DNA of 22,920 nt from an uncultured Collinsella sp. Lineage in GTDB: Bacteria; Actinomycetota; Coriobacteriia; Coriobacteriales; Coriobacteriaceae. Each line of letters starts with the position of its first letter. Position 1 is the first letter of the stretch. Of this stretch, positions 8,413 through 16,444 are shown piece by piece. The notes under the pieces are model-generated. The model searched no databases. It was given only the letters and a program-made list of their open reading frames with translations, and was not told where the DNA came from. Where the stretch lies: NCBI GenBank assembly GCA_902493615.1, contig CABUQK010000016.1, positions 1-22,920 on the forward strand. Reading direction: 5' to 3'. The position numbers and the translations under genes were made by a program.

Positions 8413-8424
8413 CGCCACGTGGCG
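8413..8424. promoter_or_regulatory. Perfect 12-bp palindrome upstream of the surface-protein gene
   Basis: CGCCACGTGGCG is self-complementary and lies 55 bases before the surface-protein ATG. It could be an operator, perhaps for the LuxR-type protein encoded upstream. No clear promoter pair was seen around it (TTGGAC at 8383-8388 lacks a good partner). Confidence 0.35.
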
Positions 8425-8478
8425 CCTTCTCGCAAAATTGGATTATTTCCACCGATACCTGCGGGATGGGAGCCAAAG

Positions 8479-11400
8479 ATGCTTGATCGCCGTTCGTTAC
8501 TTGTTGCCGGAGCGTCCTCGCTGGCGAGCGTTATGTTACCGCGCGTGCCGGGAAGCGCAAACGCCTTCATATTGCCGTTCGCGCCCACCGCGGCCTATGC
8601 CGACGAAGAAGACCCCTTCAAGGTCCTGGTGCTCTCGCGCACCATGTTTGGTGTGGTTGTGATCGACGTCGCCAACAAGAATATGCCCATCAAGGGAGCC
8701 CAGGTCACGCTCGCGTCGCGTTATGCCGCGGGCAAGCAGCTCTCCGCCACTACCGACGACGAGGGCACGGCCATCTTTGAGGTCGCGCCTCTTTCGGAAG
8801 GCTACGTGGACGAGGCAACGCTTCTCGACGCGTACGACTTTAACGGCGGCATCTCCATTAGCATGGCGGGCTACCGTGATGTCGAGATTCCCCTTGCGCG
8901 TATCCAGGGCGGCACCGCCATAACCGCGCCCACGCGTCCGCTTTCCGACGGCGAGCCGTACTTTCGCCAGCTCACATTCGACGATTGGGACATCCAGTAC
9001 GCCGACGCTACATTCATGGCACTGCCGAAGGACGACACGGCAAACGAGCAGCCCGACACGCACGCCTTTACCGTGCAGGCACATCTGCCACAGGGTGGAC
9101 AGGCAACGCTGCACATCAACAAGGTAATGCCCGCCACGAGTAGCTCACCCGAAACCGTCACGCAGATTGGCCAAGTCAAGGCCAGCGCATCGGGCACGAA
9201 TAATCTGGCGACGTTCACGCTCGAAGACAAGTTCCTCGATGCAGCGTCAAACCTTCTGGAGGAAGGATGCAAGCTGCGCTTTGTCCTCGACTACCAGGGC
9301 AAAACCTACACGCTCTCATCCCCTATGGCCGTTGTTACCGCGCCGGCGGCAAAGGCGGAATCCGGATCGACCACTATCGTCCCCACTACCATGGACCAAG
9401 AGATCACTCCGTTTGATTTCCCGGCGGCGTTTCCCGGCATCGGCGGCAATAAGTTCACCTGCTGGATGCCCTCGTTCCCCATTTTGTTCGATTTCTCGTT
9501 TGCCGGGTACGTGCTGTTTGGCGGAGGATACAAACCAGCCAGCTACATGAACGATTCGGGCAACCCTGATCCGGAATACTGGAAGAAGTCACCGCGCGAG
9601 TCGGGCGCCAAGCAAGCAAACCGCTACCTCGACGAGATGGAGGGGAAGTGGAATCAGTACAAAAGCATGAGTGCCGGTTCGGGCACCGATCCAAGAAACA
9701 CCAAGCTCCTTCGCCACCATTGCACGCTGCTGTTCACGATGGATATCGCCACACAGCTGTACGGCTCGCTCGCCTACGATTGGGTGGGCAAAACCTGGGG
9801 TAACAACAACGACCCCGCATACGGCAATATTAAGGCCCTCTTCCAGGTAAGAACCGACCTCAATTGGACCGAGCAGTTTACCCTAGGACCGGTGCCGTTT
9901 TTCCTAAACGTCAACCCCTGGGTGCTGGCGAAGCTGGCGCTCGCCGTGGGTGCCCACACGCACGGCAGCGGCGCGGCATTTTTTAAAAACATTTCGCTCG
10001 ACTATTCAAACACCTCGGGCTCGTTCACCATCCAGATCGGGCTTGCCGTCACCTTTGGCGCCGGCGTTGCAGGCGTCGCTTCGTCTGCCGTGCGCGGCGC
10101 CGCATCCCTCACGCTGTTCATTGGGTACGAGAAGGCAGATGGACACCAGCTTCCGCGACTGCGCGTAGGTGCAGACGTCGATGTCGATGTGATACTCCAG
10201 TTCGTCATGTTCAAGTGGACCACCAAGGCTTGGTCGGGGTCGTGGCCCACACTCCTCGATTCGTGGAATATGTCGGTGAACAATGGCGACCAGTATGTGC
10301 TCCAGCGCTCTGAGCTCGCATTGGGTGGAGATACGCCTTACACGTTGGATGCCCGCTTCGGCACGCCCGGCAACATCAAGGCGGGCGGCGTGCCGCAATT
10401 TATCGCATCGGCCACCATCGTCACCAACGCCGAGCTGCTCGCACGCGCCGAGGTTAAGGCCGCTGTCGTAAACGCCGCGCCTGTCGCACGCGATTGGGAG
10501 CAAGAGGTCACGCGCATTGAACTCGAGGCAGATGCAGAAAGCGACGACACGGGGCAGATCGAGCATTTCGTCCACGCACTGATAGAGAACGGCGAAAACG
10601 CCGCGCCGATGTATGAGTACACCTATAACGGGCAGGCGACGAACGCCGTTGCGGACCCCAACGCCAATTCTGCTGGTGTATCGGAGGACGAGCGTGGCGG
10701 CATCAAGCCCTCGAGCGACAACGTGCTGTTTACTGGCGTGCTCAGCGAAGCTCACATGAAGCTGGCAATGATTGCCGGCGTAGAATGCCTGTTCCGTATC
10801 GCCTCGGTGCGCTACGGCGACAATGGCCGCTCGCGCCTAGTGGTGCACACAAAGGCAAACGGCACGTGGTCCGCTCCCACGCCCGTGGACTTTCCCCTTG
10901 GGTTTGGCGAGAACGACGTGGAGCGCGACGGCATATACGATTACGACTTCGACGTGGTGGAATATACGGACGGAAGAGGAAACCAGGACGCCTACGTGCT
11001 GTTGGTCTCGGGCGAGCGCCCCGACGGCGACAACACCCTTTTCGATACGGCAAGCACAGCCGGCATACTGTCCGTTGTGCGTCTGCGCATAAGCAACGGC
11101 GGAGTTCGCGTGATGTCGCACACGTCGTGGCGCAGCATCTCGCGCGGCCGCCTGCAAGAGGATGGCTACCATTGCCTGCAGTACCCGCGTATCACGGTGG
11201 GCAAGCCGCTGGTCGACGGGCGCCTGTCGGGTGCCTACCTCCACCGCCGCGGAACCACCGCAGAAAAGGCGCTCGGCAGCGAGGCTGAGGTTGCGCTGGA
11301 GTGCTTTACCCTATGGTCGGACGTTTCGGGCGACAGCCTGACGTTCCGCCAAGTTCTCCGCTTTCCGCAAGCACCGTCGAGTATCGAGCTGGGCGAGCCC

Positions 11401-12057
11401 GAGAATATCAACGGCAAAATGGTGGTGCCCGTTGCGTACGAGACCGCAGACGGTTGCGGCTGCGCATCGTACGCCGTGATCGGCCAGTCCATTGCGGGCT
11501 GGGGCGTTATGTCGCCAGATGCCACAGTACCCCACGCGGTGCCGTGGCCGCAGCACACGGGCTTTTTGGCAACTGTCAACGAGCAGCTGCAGCATGTTAC
11601 GTGGACGCGAGGCGCATCGGCATTTGCAACGCAGCCCGTGGGTGCCGCAGGCTGTGGCCCGGCATCGTTTAGCGTAAGCAACAACGGCAGGTGCGTGCTC
11701 TATGTAGAGAACACCGATGGCAAGGTGGGACAAACCTACGACGAAGAAGGCAACCCGGTTGCAGTGATGGGCAAGCACTTCCGCATCTTCGCCAGCACCT
11801 TGGCGGGCGATCTGTTCACGGAGCCGTTTGTGATGTGCGAGCTGGACCATCCCGTCGATCAGATAACGACGTTTTTGACGTCGGGAGGCATGCTCTCCGC
11901 ACTCGCCACGCACATTGTGAGCGCGGAGAAGAGCGAGGCAGAGCTGCACGGCATCGAAGTGCCCTTGGTGGCGTGTGCCACTCCGACGGGCGCGGTCGCT
12001 ACCTCGGGCGCGGTGGTGCCCGGAGCAGCAGGCGAATCCTTCATGGTCACGGTGTGA
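8479..12057 (+). CDS. Giant secreted surface protein, cut by an in-frame TGA
   Basis: A 1192-residue product as read to the TGA at 12055-12057. The ATG at 8479 has GGGAG 6 bases upstream; the open frame back to 8266 overlaps the LuxR-type gene and is not used. The N-terminus MLDRRSLLVAG looks like a twin-arginine (Tat) or Sec signal, with a likely cut after AYA (residue 41). Residues about 48-135 resemble a carboxypeptidase-regulatory/prealbumin-like beta domain (IKGAQVTLASR, DDEGTAIFEV). Residues about 310-620 are an unrecognised Trp/Gly/Phe-rich region. About 750-1180 is beta-rich with recurring strands such as RLVVHTKANGTWSAP and HFRIFASTLAGDLFTEPF, resembling a beta-propeller. The frame continues unchanged past the TGA into a C-terminal wall-anchor region. 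As encoded, the protein would be exported but not wall-attached. It may be an adhesin or glycan-binding protein; no function is proven. Confidence 0.85.
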   Translation: MLDRRSLLVAGASSLASVMLPRVPGSANAFILPFAPTAAYADEEDPFKVLVLSRTMFGVVVIDVANKNMPIKGAQVTLASRYAAGKQLSATTDDEGTAIFEVAPLSEGYVDEATLLDAYDFNGGISISMAGYRDVEIPLARIQGGTAITAPTRPLSDGEPYFRQLTFDDWDIQYADATFMALPKDDTANEQPDTHAFTVQAHLPQGGQATLHINKVMPATSSSPETVTQIGQVKASASGTNNLATFTLEDKFLDAASNLLEEGCKLRFVLDYQGKTYTLSSPMAVVTAPAAKAESGSTTIVPTTMDQEITPFDFPAAFPGIGGNKFTCWMPSFPILFDFSFAGYVLFGGGYKPASYMNDSGNPDPEYWKKSPRESGAKQANRYLDEMEGKWNQYKSMSAGSGTDPRNTKLLRHHCTLLFTMDIATQLYGSLAYDWVGKTWGNNNDPAYGNIKALFQVRTDLNWTEQFTLGPVPFFLNVNPWVLAKLALAVGAHTHGSGAAFFKNISLDYSNTSGSFTIQIGLAVTFGAGVAGVASSAVRGAASLTLFIGYEKADGHQLPRLRVGADVDVDVILQFVMFKWTTKAWSGSWPTLLDSWNMSVNNGDQYVLQRSELALGGDTPYTLDARFGTPGNIKAGGVPQFIASATIVTNAELLARAEVKAAVVNAAPVARDWEQEVTRIELEADAESDDTGQIEHFVHALIENGENAAPMYEYTYNGQATNAVADPNANSAGVSEDERGGIKPSSDNVLFTGVLSEAHMKLAMIAGVECLFRIASVRYGDNGRSRLVVHTKANGTWSAPTPVDFPLGFGENDVERDGIYDYDFDVVEYTDGRGNQDAYVLLVSGERPDGDNTLFDTASTAGILSVVRLRISNGGVRVMSHTSWRSISRGRLQEDGYHCLQYPRITVGKPLVDGRLSGAYLHRRGTTAEKALGSEAEVALECFTLWSDVSGDSLTFRQVLRFPQAPSSIELGEPENINGKMVVPVAYETADGCGCASYAVIGQSIAGWGVMSPDATVPHAVPWPQHTGFLATVNEQLQHVTWTRGASAFATQPVGAAGCGPASFSVSNNGRCVLYVENTDGKVGQTYDEEGNPVAVMGKHFRIFASTLAGDLFTEPFVMCELDHPVDQITTFLTSGGMLSALATHIVSAEKSEAELHGIEVPLVACATPTGAVATSGAVVPGAAGESFMVTV

Positions 12058-12846
12058 AACGACGGCAACACCTTACTGACCGCCGGCACGATCGATCTGT
12101 ACCGAGAGGGCTCCAGCCAGCCGTTCTCCAGCGCATCCATCGGATTCGGAGTGAACGCACGCATGGCTTCGATCTACGATCCAGAGCTTGCCGAGGACGC
12201 TTCGGCCAACGATATGGCACACGTGAAGTACGCGATCGAGACGCTGGGCGCACGTTTTGCAACGCACCCGCTGGTAGCCGACAACGGCAACGCCGTGCTG
12301 GCACCGGGTTGCACGGCACAGTTCCGTATGAGCTTCGCCATCCCCGAGAGTTGGAGCGACGAAGTGGGCAAACGCGTAACGCTGTATGCGAAGGCGCGCG
12401 ACCTGGTGGCGCTCGATCCCGTAACGCTCGAGGAAATTCGACCGGGTGCAAACTCGGCGCTGGGTGCCATACTGCACGAGCTTCATGTGCCCGACGCGGC
12501 ATGCGAACGCTCGGAAGTGCAGGTCGGCGTCTGCGACAACGCGGATACGACAGGACTTCACGACGCCCCGATGACGGCGGCCGGCGATGGTGGCTCGAGT
12601 GGCGGCGGTACTGACGAGGGCGGAGGCTCCGGCGGAAGCAGCTCCGGCAGTGGCAAGGACCACGGCAATAACAAGCGCTCCGGAAAAGCGGGCGCGCTTG
12701 CGGGCACGGGCGATGTCAACGCTCCCCTTACGGCAGCCGCCGCAGCACTCGCAGCGGCAGGCGCCGGCCTCGTCGTCTACAGCGCCCGCCGCACAGCGCT
12801 CGAAAAAGACACCGCCGATGAGGTCAATTCGGATGAGCCTCGCTAG
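12058..12846 (+). pseudogene. C-terminal part of the surface protein beyond the stop: Ig-like end plus LAGTG sorting signal
   Basis: This is the same reading frame as the preceding gene, open for 262 more codons after the TGA. It begins NDGNTLLTAGTIDLYREG, which completes the beta domain interrupted at FMVTV. It continues with a beta-rich module (FRMSFAIPESWSDEVGKRVT), a Gly/Ser linker (about 12583-12660) and a sorting signal. That signal is LAGTGD at 12697-12714, then a hydrophobic stretch (LTAAAAALAAAGAGLVVY), SARR and an acidic tail ending at TAG 12844-12846. LAxTG is the motif known for class E sortases of Actinobacteria. Independent translation looks unlikely: the candidate GTG at 12151 and ATG at 12163 have no ribosome site. 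It is therefore a detached fragment unless the TGA is read through or is an assembly error. Confidence 0.75.
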
Positions 12847-12893
12847 CTCCTAGTTGCTTTTACGAGAGACGCCGACTCGGCTCATCGAGCACC

Positions 12894-12929
12894 AAAAAGG
12901 GCTGGCCCCAATAACTCGGAGTCAGCCCT
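12894..12929 (-). terminator. Rho-independent terminator of the DUF5067-like lipoprotein gene
   Basis: AGGGCTGGC (12898-12906) pairs with GTCAGCCCT (12921-12929), 9 bp including one G-U. AAAAA at 12894-12898 gives the U-run on the minus strand, 28 bases after the stop of the minus-strand gene. Confidence 0.75.
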
Positions 12930-12956
12930 GAGTCGCCTGACGCGGGAATCACAGCG

Positions 12957-13970
12957 CTACTTGAGCTTTAGCGCCTCCATCATGGGCACGGCGGCATCCC
13001 AGTCGATCTTCCAGCCGATCGACACGCGGACGGTTTCACCCGTTGCGGGAGCCGTCGCAAACAGTGTATGGCCGTTGTCGGGACCGGTAAAGCGCAGCCA
13101 CGTTATGCCGTTGTACTCGACCTGGTCGGTTGTCGTCTCTTTGCCTTCGTAGACCTGCTCTAGGCTTGCAACCTCTTCCTCCGGCGAGCGCGGGAAGATG
13201 CTGATGTTCAGGCGTCCTCCAGTCTCGTCATGGAAGAAGTTTGCCTTTTCGCGCTCTTCGTCGGACGAATCCAGCGTGTACCCATCGGCGGCCTCGATGC
13301 TGTACGAGGCGCAGTCGATGCCCGTTAAATCTGCCTTCTCGCCAGAATCGGCCACGCCGCCGGCCGCCTTGAACTCCTTGGTCTCGCATCCCGTGGTGTC
13401 AAAGTGCATGGCCTCATGATTCTTGGCGGGGGCGTAAGCGTCTACGAACTCGACAGTGATGGGCCCGTAGTACGCCGTCTTGGGCGCCCAGAAATACACG
13501 TACTCAACGGTCTCGCCCGGGCCGATATCTGGCCTCTTGGAAAGATCGATGCCCTCGTGAAGCTCATCGGGAGCCTCGCTTGCAACATAGTCGAGCACGG
13601 CCGCCTTGCCGGAAGTAAACAACGGGTCGCCTGCCTCAAGATCGCCCTGGGCAGCATGCACGTTAAAGGAACTGAACGTCCTGTTCTTTGTGTTGTTGTT
13701 GGTAATCTTGATGTGCAGGTAAAAGCCGTCCTGCAGCTTAGCGTCGCCGCGATAGAACGTACCGTGAGCCATCGACTCATAGGTAATGCCTGCCACCTCG
13801 ACCGTCTGCGAATCATAGGCCTTGGCCTTCTTGGACTTCTGCACAGGTGCGCTCCCGCCCGAGCCACTCGGCGCATTACCGCCGCAGCCAGCCACCGTAC
13901 ACGCCAACACAGCCGAAAGCGTCACGGTGGGAATTCCTAACAGCAGCTTCTTCGTCATGGGCTTCATCAT
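12957..13970 (-). CDS. Lipoprotein with a DUF5067-like domain
   Basis: A 337-residue predicted lipoprotein. The first ATG of an ATGATG pair at 13970 is chosen: AAGGAG (complement of 13979-13984) lies 8 bases upstream, and the longer frame to 14093 has no signal. The lipobox is TVAGC with Cys29, followed by a Gly/Ser linker. Residues about 50-180 carry the pattern HIKITNNNTKNRTFSSFNV, then IGPGETVEYVYFWAP, as in DUF5067-type domains, which are immunoglobulin-like folds of Gram-positive lipoproteins. The C-terminal half (about 210-337) is a second, unrecognised alpha/beta domain (GRLNISIFPRSPEEEVASLE, NGITWLRFTG). It stands alone, convergent with the surface protein and divergent from the topoisomerase operon. 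The role is unknown. Confidence 0.85.
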   Translation of the reverse strand: MMKPMTKKLLLGIPTVTLSAVLACTVAGCGGNAPSGSGGSAPVQKSKKAKAYDSQTVEVAGITYESMAHGTFYRGDAKLQDGFYLHIKITNNNTKNRTFSSFNVHAAQGDLEAGDPLFTSGKAAVLDYVASEAPDELHEGIDLSKRPDIGPGETVEYVYFWAPKTAYYGPITVEFVDAYAPAKNHEAMHFDTTGCETKEFKAAGGVADSGEKADLTGIDCASYSIEAADGYTLDSSDEEREKANFFHDETGGRLNISIFPRSPEEEVASLEQVYEGKETTTDQVEYNGITWLRFTGPDNGHTLFATAPATGETVRVSIGWKIDWDAAVPMMEALKLK

Positions 13971-14114
13971 CCTCACCGCTCCTTTTGGCTTGCAGCTCAT
14001 CCGTTGCCCGAGTCGCAAGTCGACTCCGTGGCATCGGCTTCCACTATGAGCGTATGACGAAACGCGGCGCCGGCGAAGTGACCCACGGCCCAAATAACGA
14101 CCCGCCAGCGTTCC

Positions 14115-14158
14115 TTATGGGCCAAAGGGACTCGCACACGCACGCCCGTGGCCCATAA
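14115..14158. repeat. Inverted repeat TTATGGGCCA...TGGCCCATAA
   Basis: Perfect 10-bp arms at 14115-14124 and 14149-14158 with a 24-base spacer, in the gene-free stretch 13971-14401. There is no T-run on either strand, so a terminator is unlikely. GGCCCATAA recurs between the two topoisomerase genes (within 16418-16428). Confidence 0.5.
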
Positions 14159-14232
14159 AACGAGACGCTTGTCCCAATGTTCGATTCGATCCATCCGCAA
14201 ACAAGGTAGGGCGCCTCCAGCCGCCTTCAAAC

Positions 14233-14269
14233 TTACTCGGGCAGAATCAACTCGGTTTTGTCCGAGTAA
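14233..14269. repeat. Nested inverted repeat TTACTCGG...CCGAGTAA
   Basis: TTACTCGG (14233-14240) is complementary to CCGAGTAA (14262-14269). ACTCGG (14250-14255) can alternatively pair with the same right arm. Two competing hairpins, or an operator with three half-sites, therefore lie about 50 bases before the topoisomerase promoter. Confidence 0.5.
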
Positions 14270-14276
14270 ACGAATC

Positions 14277-14307
14277 TCCATCGAACTCCGAACGATTGTT
14301 CGATGGA
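14277..14307. repeat. Inverted repeat TCCATCGAAC...GTTCGATGGA
   Basis: Perfect 10-bp arms at 14277-14286 and 14298-14307 with an 11-base loop, immediately upstream of the proposed -35 box at 14319. Its position fits an operator for the topoisomerase operon. Confidence 0.5.
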
Positions 14308-14318
14308 TTTCGTGTTGG

Positions 14319-14347
14319 TTGGAATCGCCTATGGGCTGGGCTATGCT
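14319..14347 (+). promoter_or_regulatory. Promoter of the topoisomerase operon
   Basis: TTGGAA (14319-14324), exactly 17 bases, then TATGCT (14342-14347), with a start expected near 14354 and the ATG at 14402. A second -35-like TTGACT at 14351 lacks a good -10. Confidence 0.55.
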
Positions 14348-14401
14348 ACCTTGACTATCTATATGACTTAAACGCAGCAAAGGAGCACCGAGAGAGCGAG
14401 T

Positions 14402-16399
14402 ATGGCAAAAAACACCGCAAACTATGGTAACGACAGTATCCGCCAGCTCAAGGACGAGGAGCGCGTACGCCTGCGCCCCGCCGTTATCTTTGGCTCGGAC
14501 GGGCTCGACGGCTGCGCGCATGCCGCCTTCGAGATCCTGTCCAACGCCGTTGACGAGGCGCGCCAGGGCTACGGCAAGCTCATCACCCTTACCGCTTTTC
14601 GCGATGGCTCTATCCAGGTAGAGGACAACGGCCGTGGCTGCCCGCTCGACTGGAACCCTTCCGAGAAGCGCTTTAACTGGGAGCTCGTCTTTTGCGAGCT
14701 CTACGCCGGCGGCAAATACAATAACAACCAGGGCGGCGACTACGACTTCTCGCTCGGCACCAACGGCCTGGGCTCCTGCGCGACTCAGTACGCTTCCGAA
14801 TACATGGACGTCACGGTTTGGCGCGACGGCAACAAGTACTCCCTGCACTTTAAGAAGGGCAAGGTTGTCGGCGCCAAAAAGAAGGCACTCGAGATTGAGC
14901 CCAGCGACGAGAACCGCACCGGCACCACTATCAAATGGCGTCCCGATCTTGAGGTCTTTACCTCGATTAGCATTCCCCACGATTGGTATCGCGAGACCAT
15001 GCGCCGCCAGGCCGTGGTCAACGCCAACGTGACCTTCCGCCTGCGCATCGAAGGTGACGATGGCGAGTTTTCCGAAGAGGATTTTTGCTATCCCAAGGGC
15101 ATCGAAGACTACGTGCTCGAGAAGGTCGGTACCGACTACCTCACCGAGCCCTTCTTTATCGAGGCCGACCGTCGCGGTCGCGATCGCGAGGACCTGCCCG
15201 ATTACAACGTAAAAATCACCGCATGCATGTGCTTCTCGCGCACCTTCATGATGCAGGAGTACTACCACAACTCATCGTGGCTCGAGAACGGCGGTTCGCC
15301 CGAGAAGGCCGCCCGCAGCGCTCTGACCAGTGCCGTCGATGCTTACATTAAGCAACAGGGCAAGTACAACAAAAACGAGAGCGGCATTAAGTGGCAGGAT
15401 GTCCAGGACTGTCTGGTGCTGGTGACCAACTGCTTCTCCACCCAGACGTCCTATGAAAACCAGACTAAGAAGGCCATCAACAACCGCTTTATCCAGCAGG
15501 CTATGACGGCCTTCTTTAAGGAGCGCCTCTCGACTTACCTGATCGAGAACAAAGACGCCGCCAACAAGATCATGGAGCAGGTGCTCATCAACAAGCGCTC
15601 GCGCGAGAACGCCGAGAAGACGCGTCAGAGCATCAAGACCAACCTGCAGCAGAAGACCGACATGGCCAACCGCGTGCAGAAGTTCATCGACTGCCGCTCC
15701 AAGGACAAGAGCCGCCGCGAGATCTACATCGTAGAGGGCGACTCGGCGGCAGGCGCCATTCGTACCTCGCGCGATGCCGAGTTCCAGGGCGTTATGCCCG
15801 TCCGCGGCAAAATCCTCAACTGCCTAAAGGAGGACTATCCACGCATCTTTAAGTCCGACATCATCATGGACCTCATGCGCGTGCTGGGCTGCGGCGTGGA
15901 GATCAAGGACAAGCGCATCAAAAACCTTGGCGCCTTTGACCTGGACAACCTCAACTGGAACAAGGTCATCATCTGTACGGACGCCGACGTCGACGGTTAC
16001 CACATCCGCACGCTCGTGCTCACCATGCTTTACCGCCTGGTGCCCACACTTATCGACGAGGGTTACGTGTATATCGCCGAGTCGCCGCTCTACGAGATCA
16101 ACTGCAAAGAGAAGACCTACTTTGCCTACACCGAGCTCGAGAAGAACGGCATCCTCAAGGAGATTGGCGACCAAAAGTGCTCCATCAACCGCTCCAAGGG
16201 TCTTGGCGAGAACGACCCGGACATGATGTGGCTCACCACCATGAACCCCGAGACGCGTCGCCTGATCAAGGTGGAGCCCGAGGACGTCACCAAGATGGAG
16301 ACCATGTTTAACCTGTTGCTGGGCAACGACGAAGCGGGCCGCAAGCGCCATATCTCCGAGCACGGCAAGGAATATCTGGACCAGCTGGACCTGCAATAG
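14402..16399 (+). CDS. parE: Divergent type IIA topoisomerase subunit B (ParE/GyrB-like)
   Basis: The 665-residue ATPase subunit of a DNA topoisomerase IV or gyrase-like enzyme. GHKL ATPase motifs: Glu44 and Asn48 in FEILSNAVDEA, Asp75 in VEDNGRG, and the ATP-lid segment GGKYNNN...GTNGLGSCATQY. The TOPRIM metal site is Glu445 in YIVEGDSAAG and Asp527/Asp529/Asp531 in CTDADVDGYHIRTL. RSKGLGENDPDMMW corresponds to the usual RYKGLGEM. The sequence is clearly diverged from housekeeping GyrB, but all catalytic residues are present and the length is normal for ParE. The ribosome site is modest: AAGGAG lies 16 bases from the ATG, with GAGAGAG closer. It pairs with the A subunit 45 bases downstream. 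I favour a topoisomerase IV or second-gyrase role; the name is by best fit. Confidence 0.9.
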   Translation: MAKNTANYGNDSIRQLKDEERVRLRPAVIFGSDGLDGCAHAAFEILSNAVDEARQGYGKLITLTAFRDGSIQVEDNGRGCPLDWNPSEKRFNWELVFCELYAGGKYNNNQGGDYDFSLGTNGLGSCATQYASEYMDVTVWRDGNKYSLHFKKGKVVGAKKKALEIEPSDENRTGTTIKWRPDLEVFTSISIPHDWYRETMRRQAVVNANVTFRLRIEGDDGEFSEEDFCYPKGIEDYVLEKVGTDYLTEPFFIEADRRGRDREDLPDYNVKITACMCFSRTFMMQEYYHNSSWLENGGSPEKAARSALTSAVDAYIKQQGKYNKNESGIKWQDVQDCLVLVTNCFSTQTSYENQTKKAINNRFIQQAMTAFFKERLSTYLIENKDAANKIMEQVLINKRSRENAEKTRQSIKTNLQQKTDMANRVQKFIDCRSKDKSRREIYIVEGDSAAGAIRTSRDAEFQGVMPVRGKILNCLKEDYPRIFKSDIIMDLMRVLGCGVEIKDKRIKNLGAFDLDNLNWNKVIICTDADVDGYHIRTLVLTMLYRLVPTLIDEGYVYIAESPLYEINCKEKTYFAYTELEKNGILKEIGDQKCSINRSKGLGENDPDMMWLTTMNPETRRLIKVEPEDVTKMETMFNLLLGNDEAGRKRHISEHGKEYLDQLDLQ

Positions 16400-16444
16400 C
16401 AGCAAATCGATAACGACGGCCCATAAGAAGTTCAAGAGGAAATC

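Noticed and set aside
8266..8478. Upstream extension of the surface protein
   Set aside because: It overlaps the LuxR-type coding end and hides the signal peptide; the ATG at 8479 has a proper ribosome site.
12055..12057. TGA as a selenocysteine codon
   Set aside because: No SECIS-like hairpin was evident right after it, the context is a structural beta strand with no redox motif, and an Arg-to-stop change explains it more simply.
12151..12846. Separate 231-residue gene starting at GTG 12151
   Set aside because: There is no ribosome site, no signal peptide, and it continues the frame of the surface protein; better read as its detached end.
13997..15268. 423-residue open frame on the minus strand
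   Set aside because: It is antisense to the topoisomerase B gene and crosses its promoter; the GHKL motifs show the plus strand is coding.
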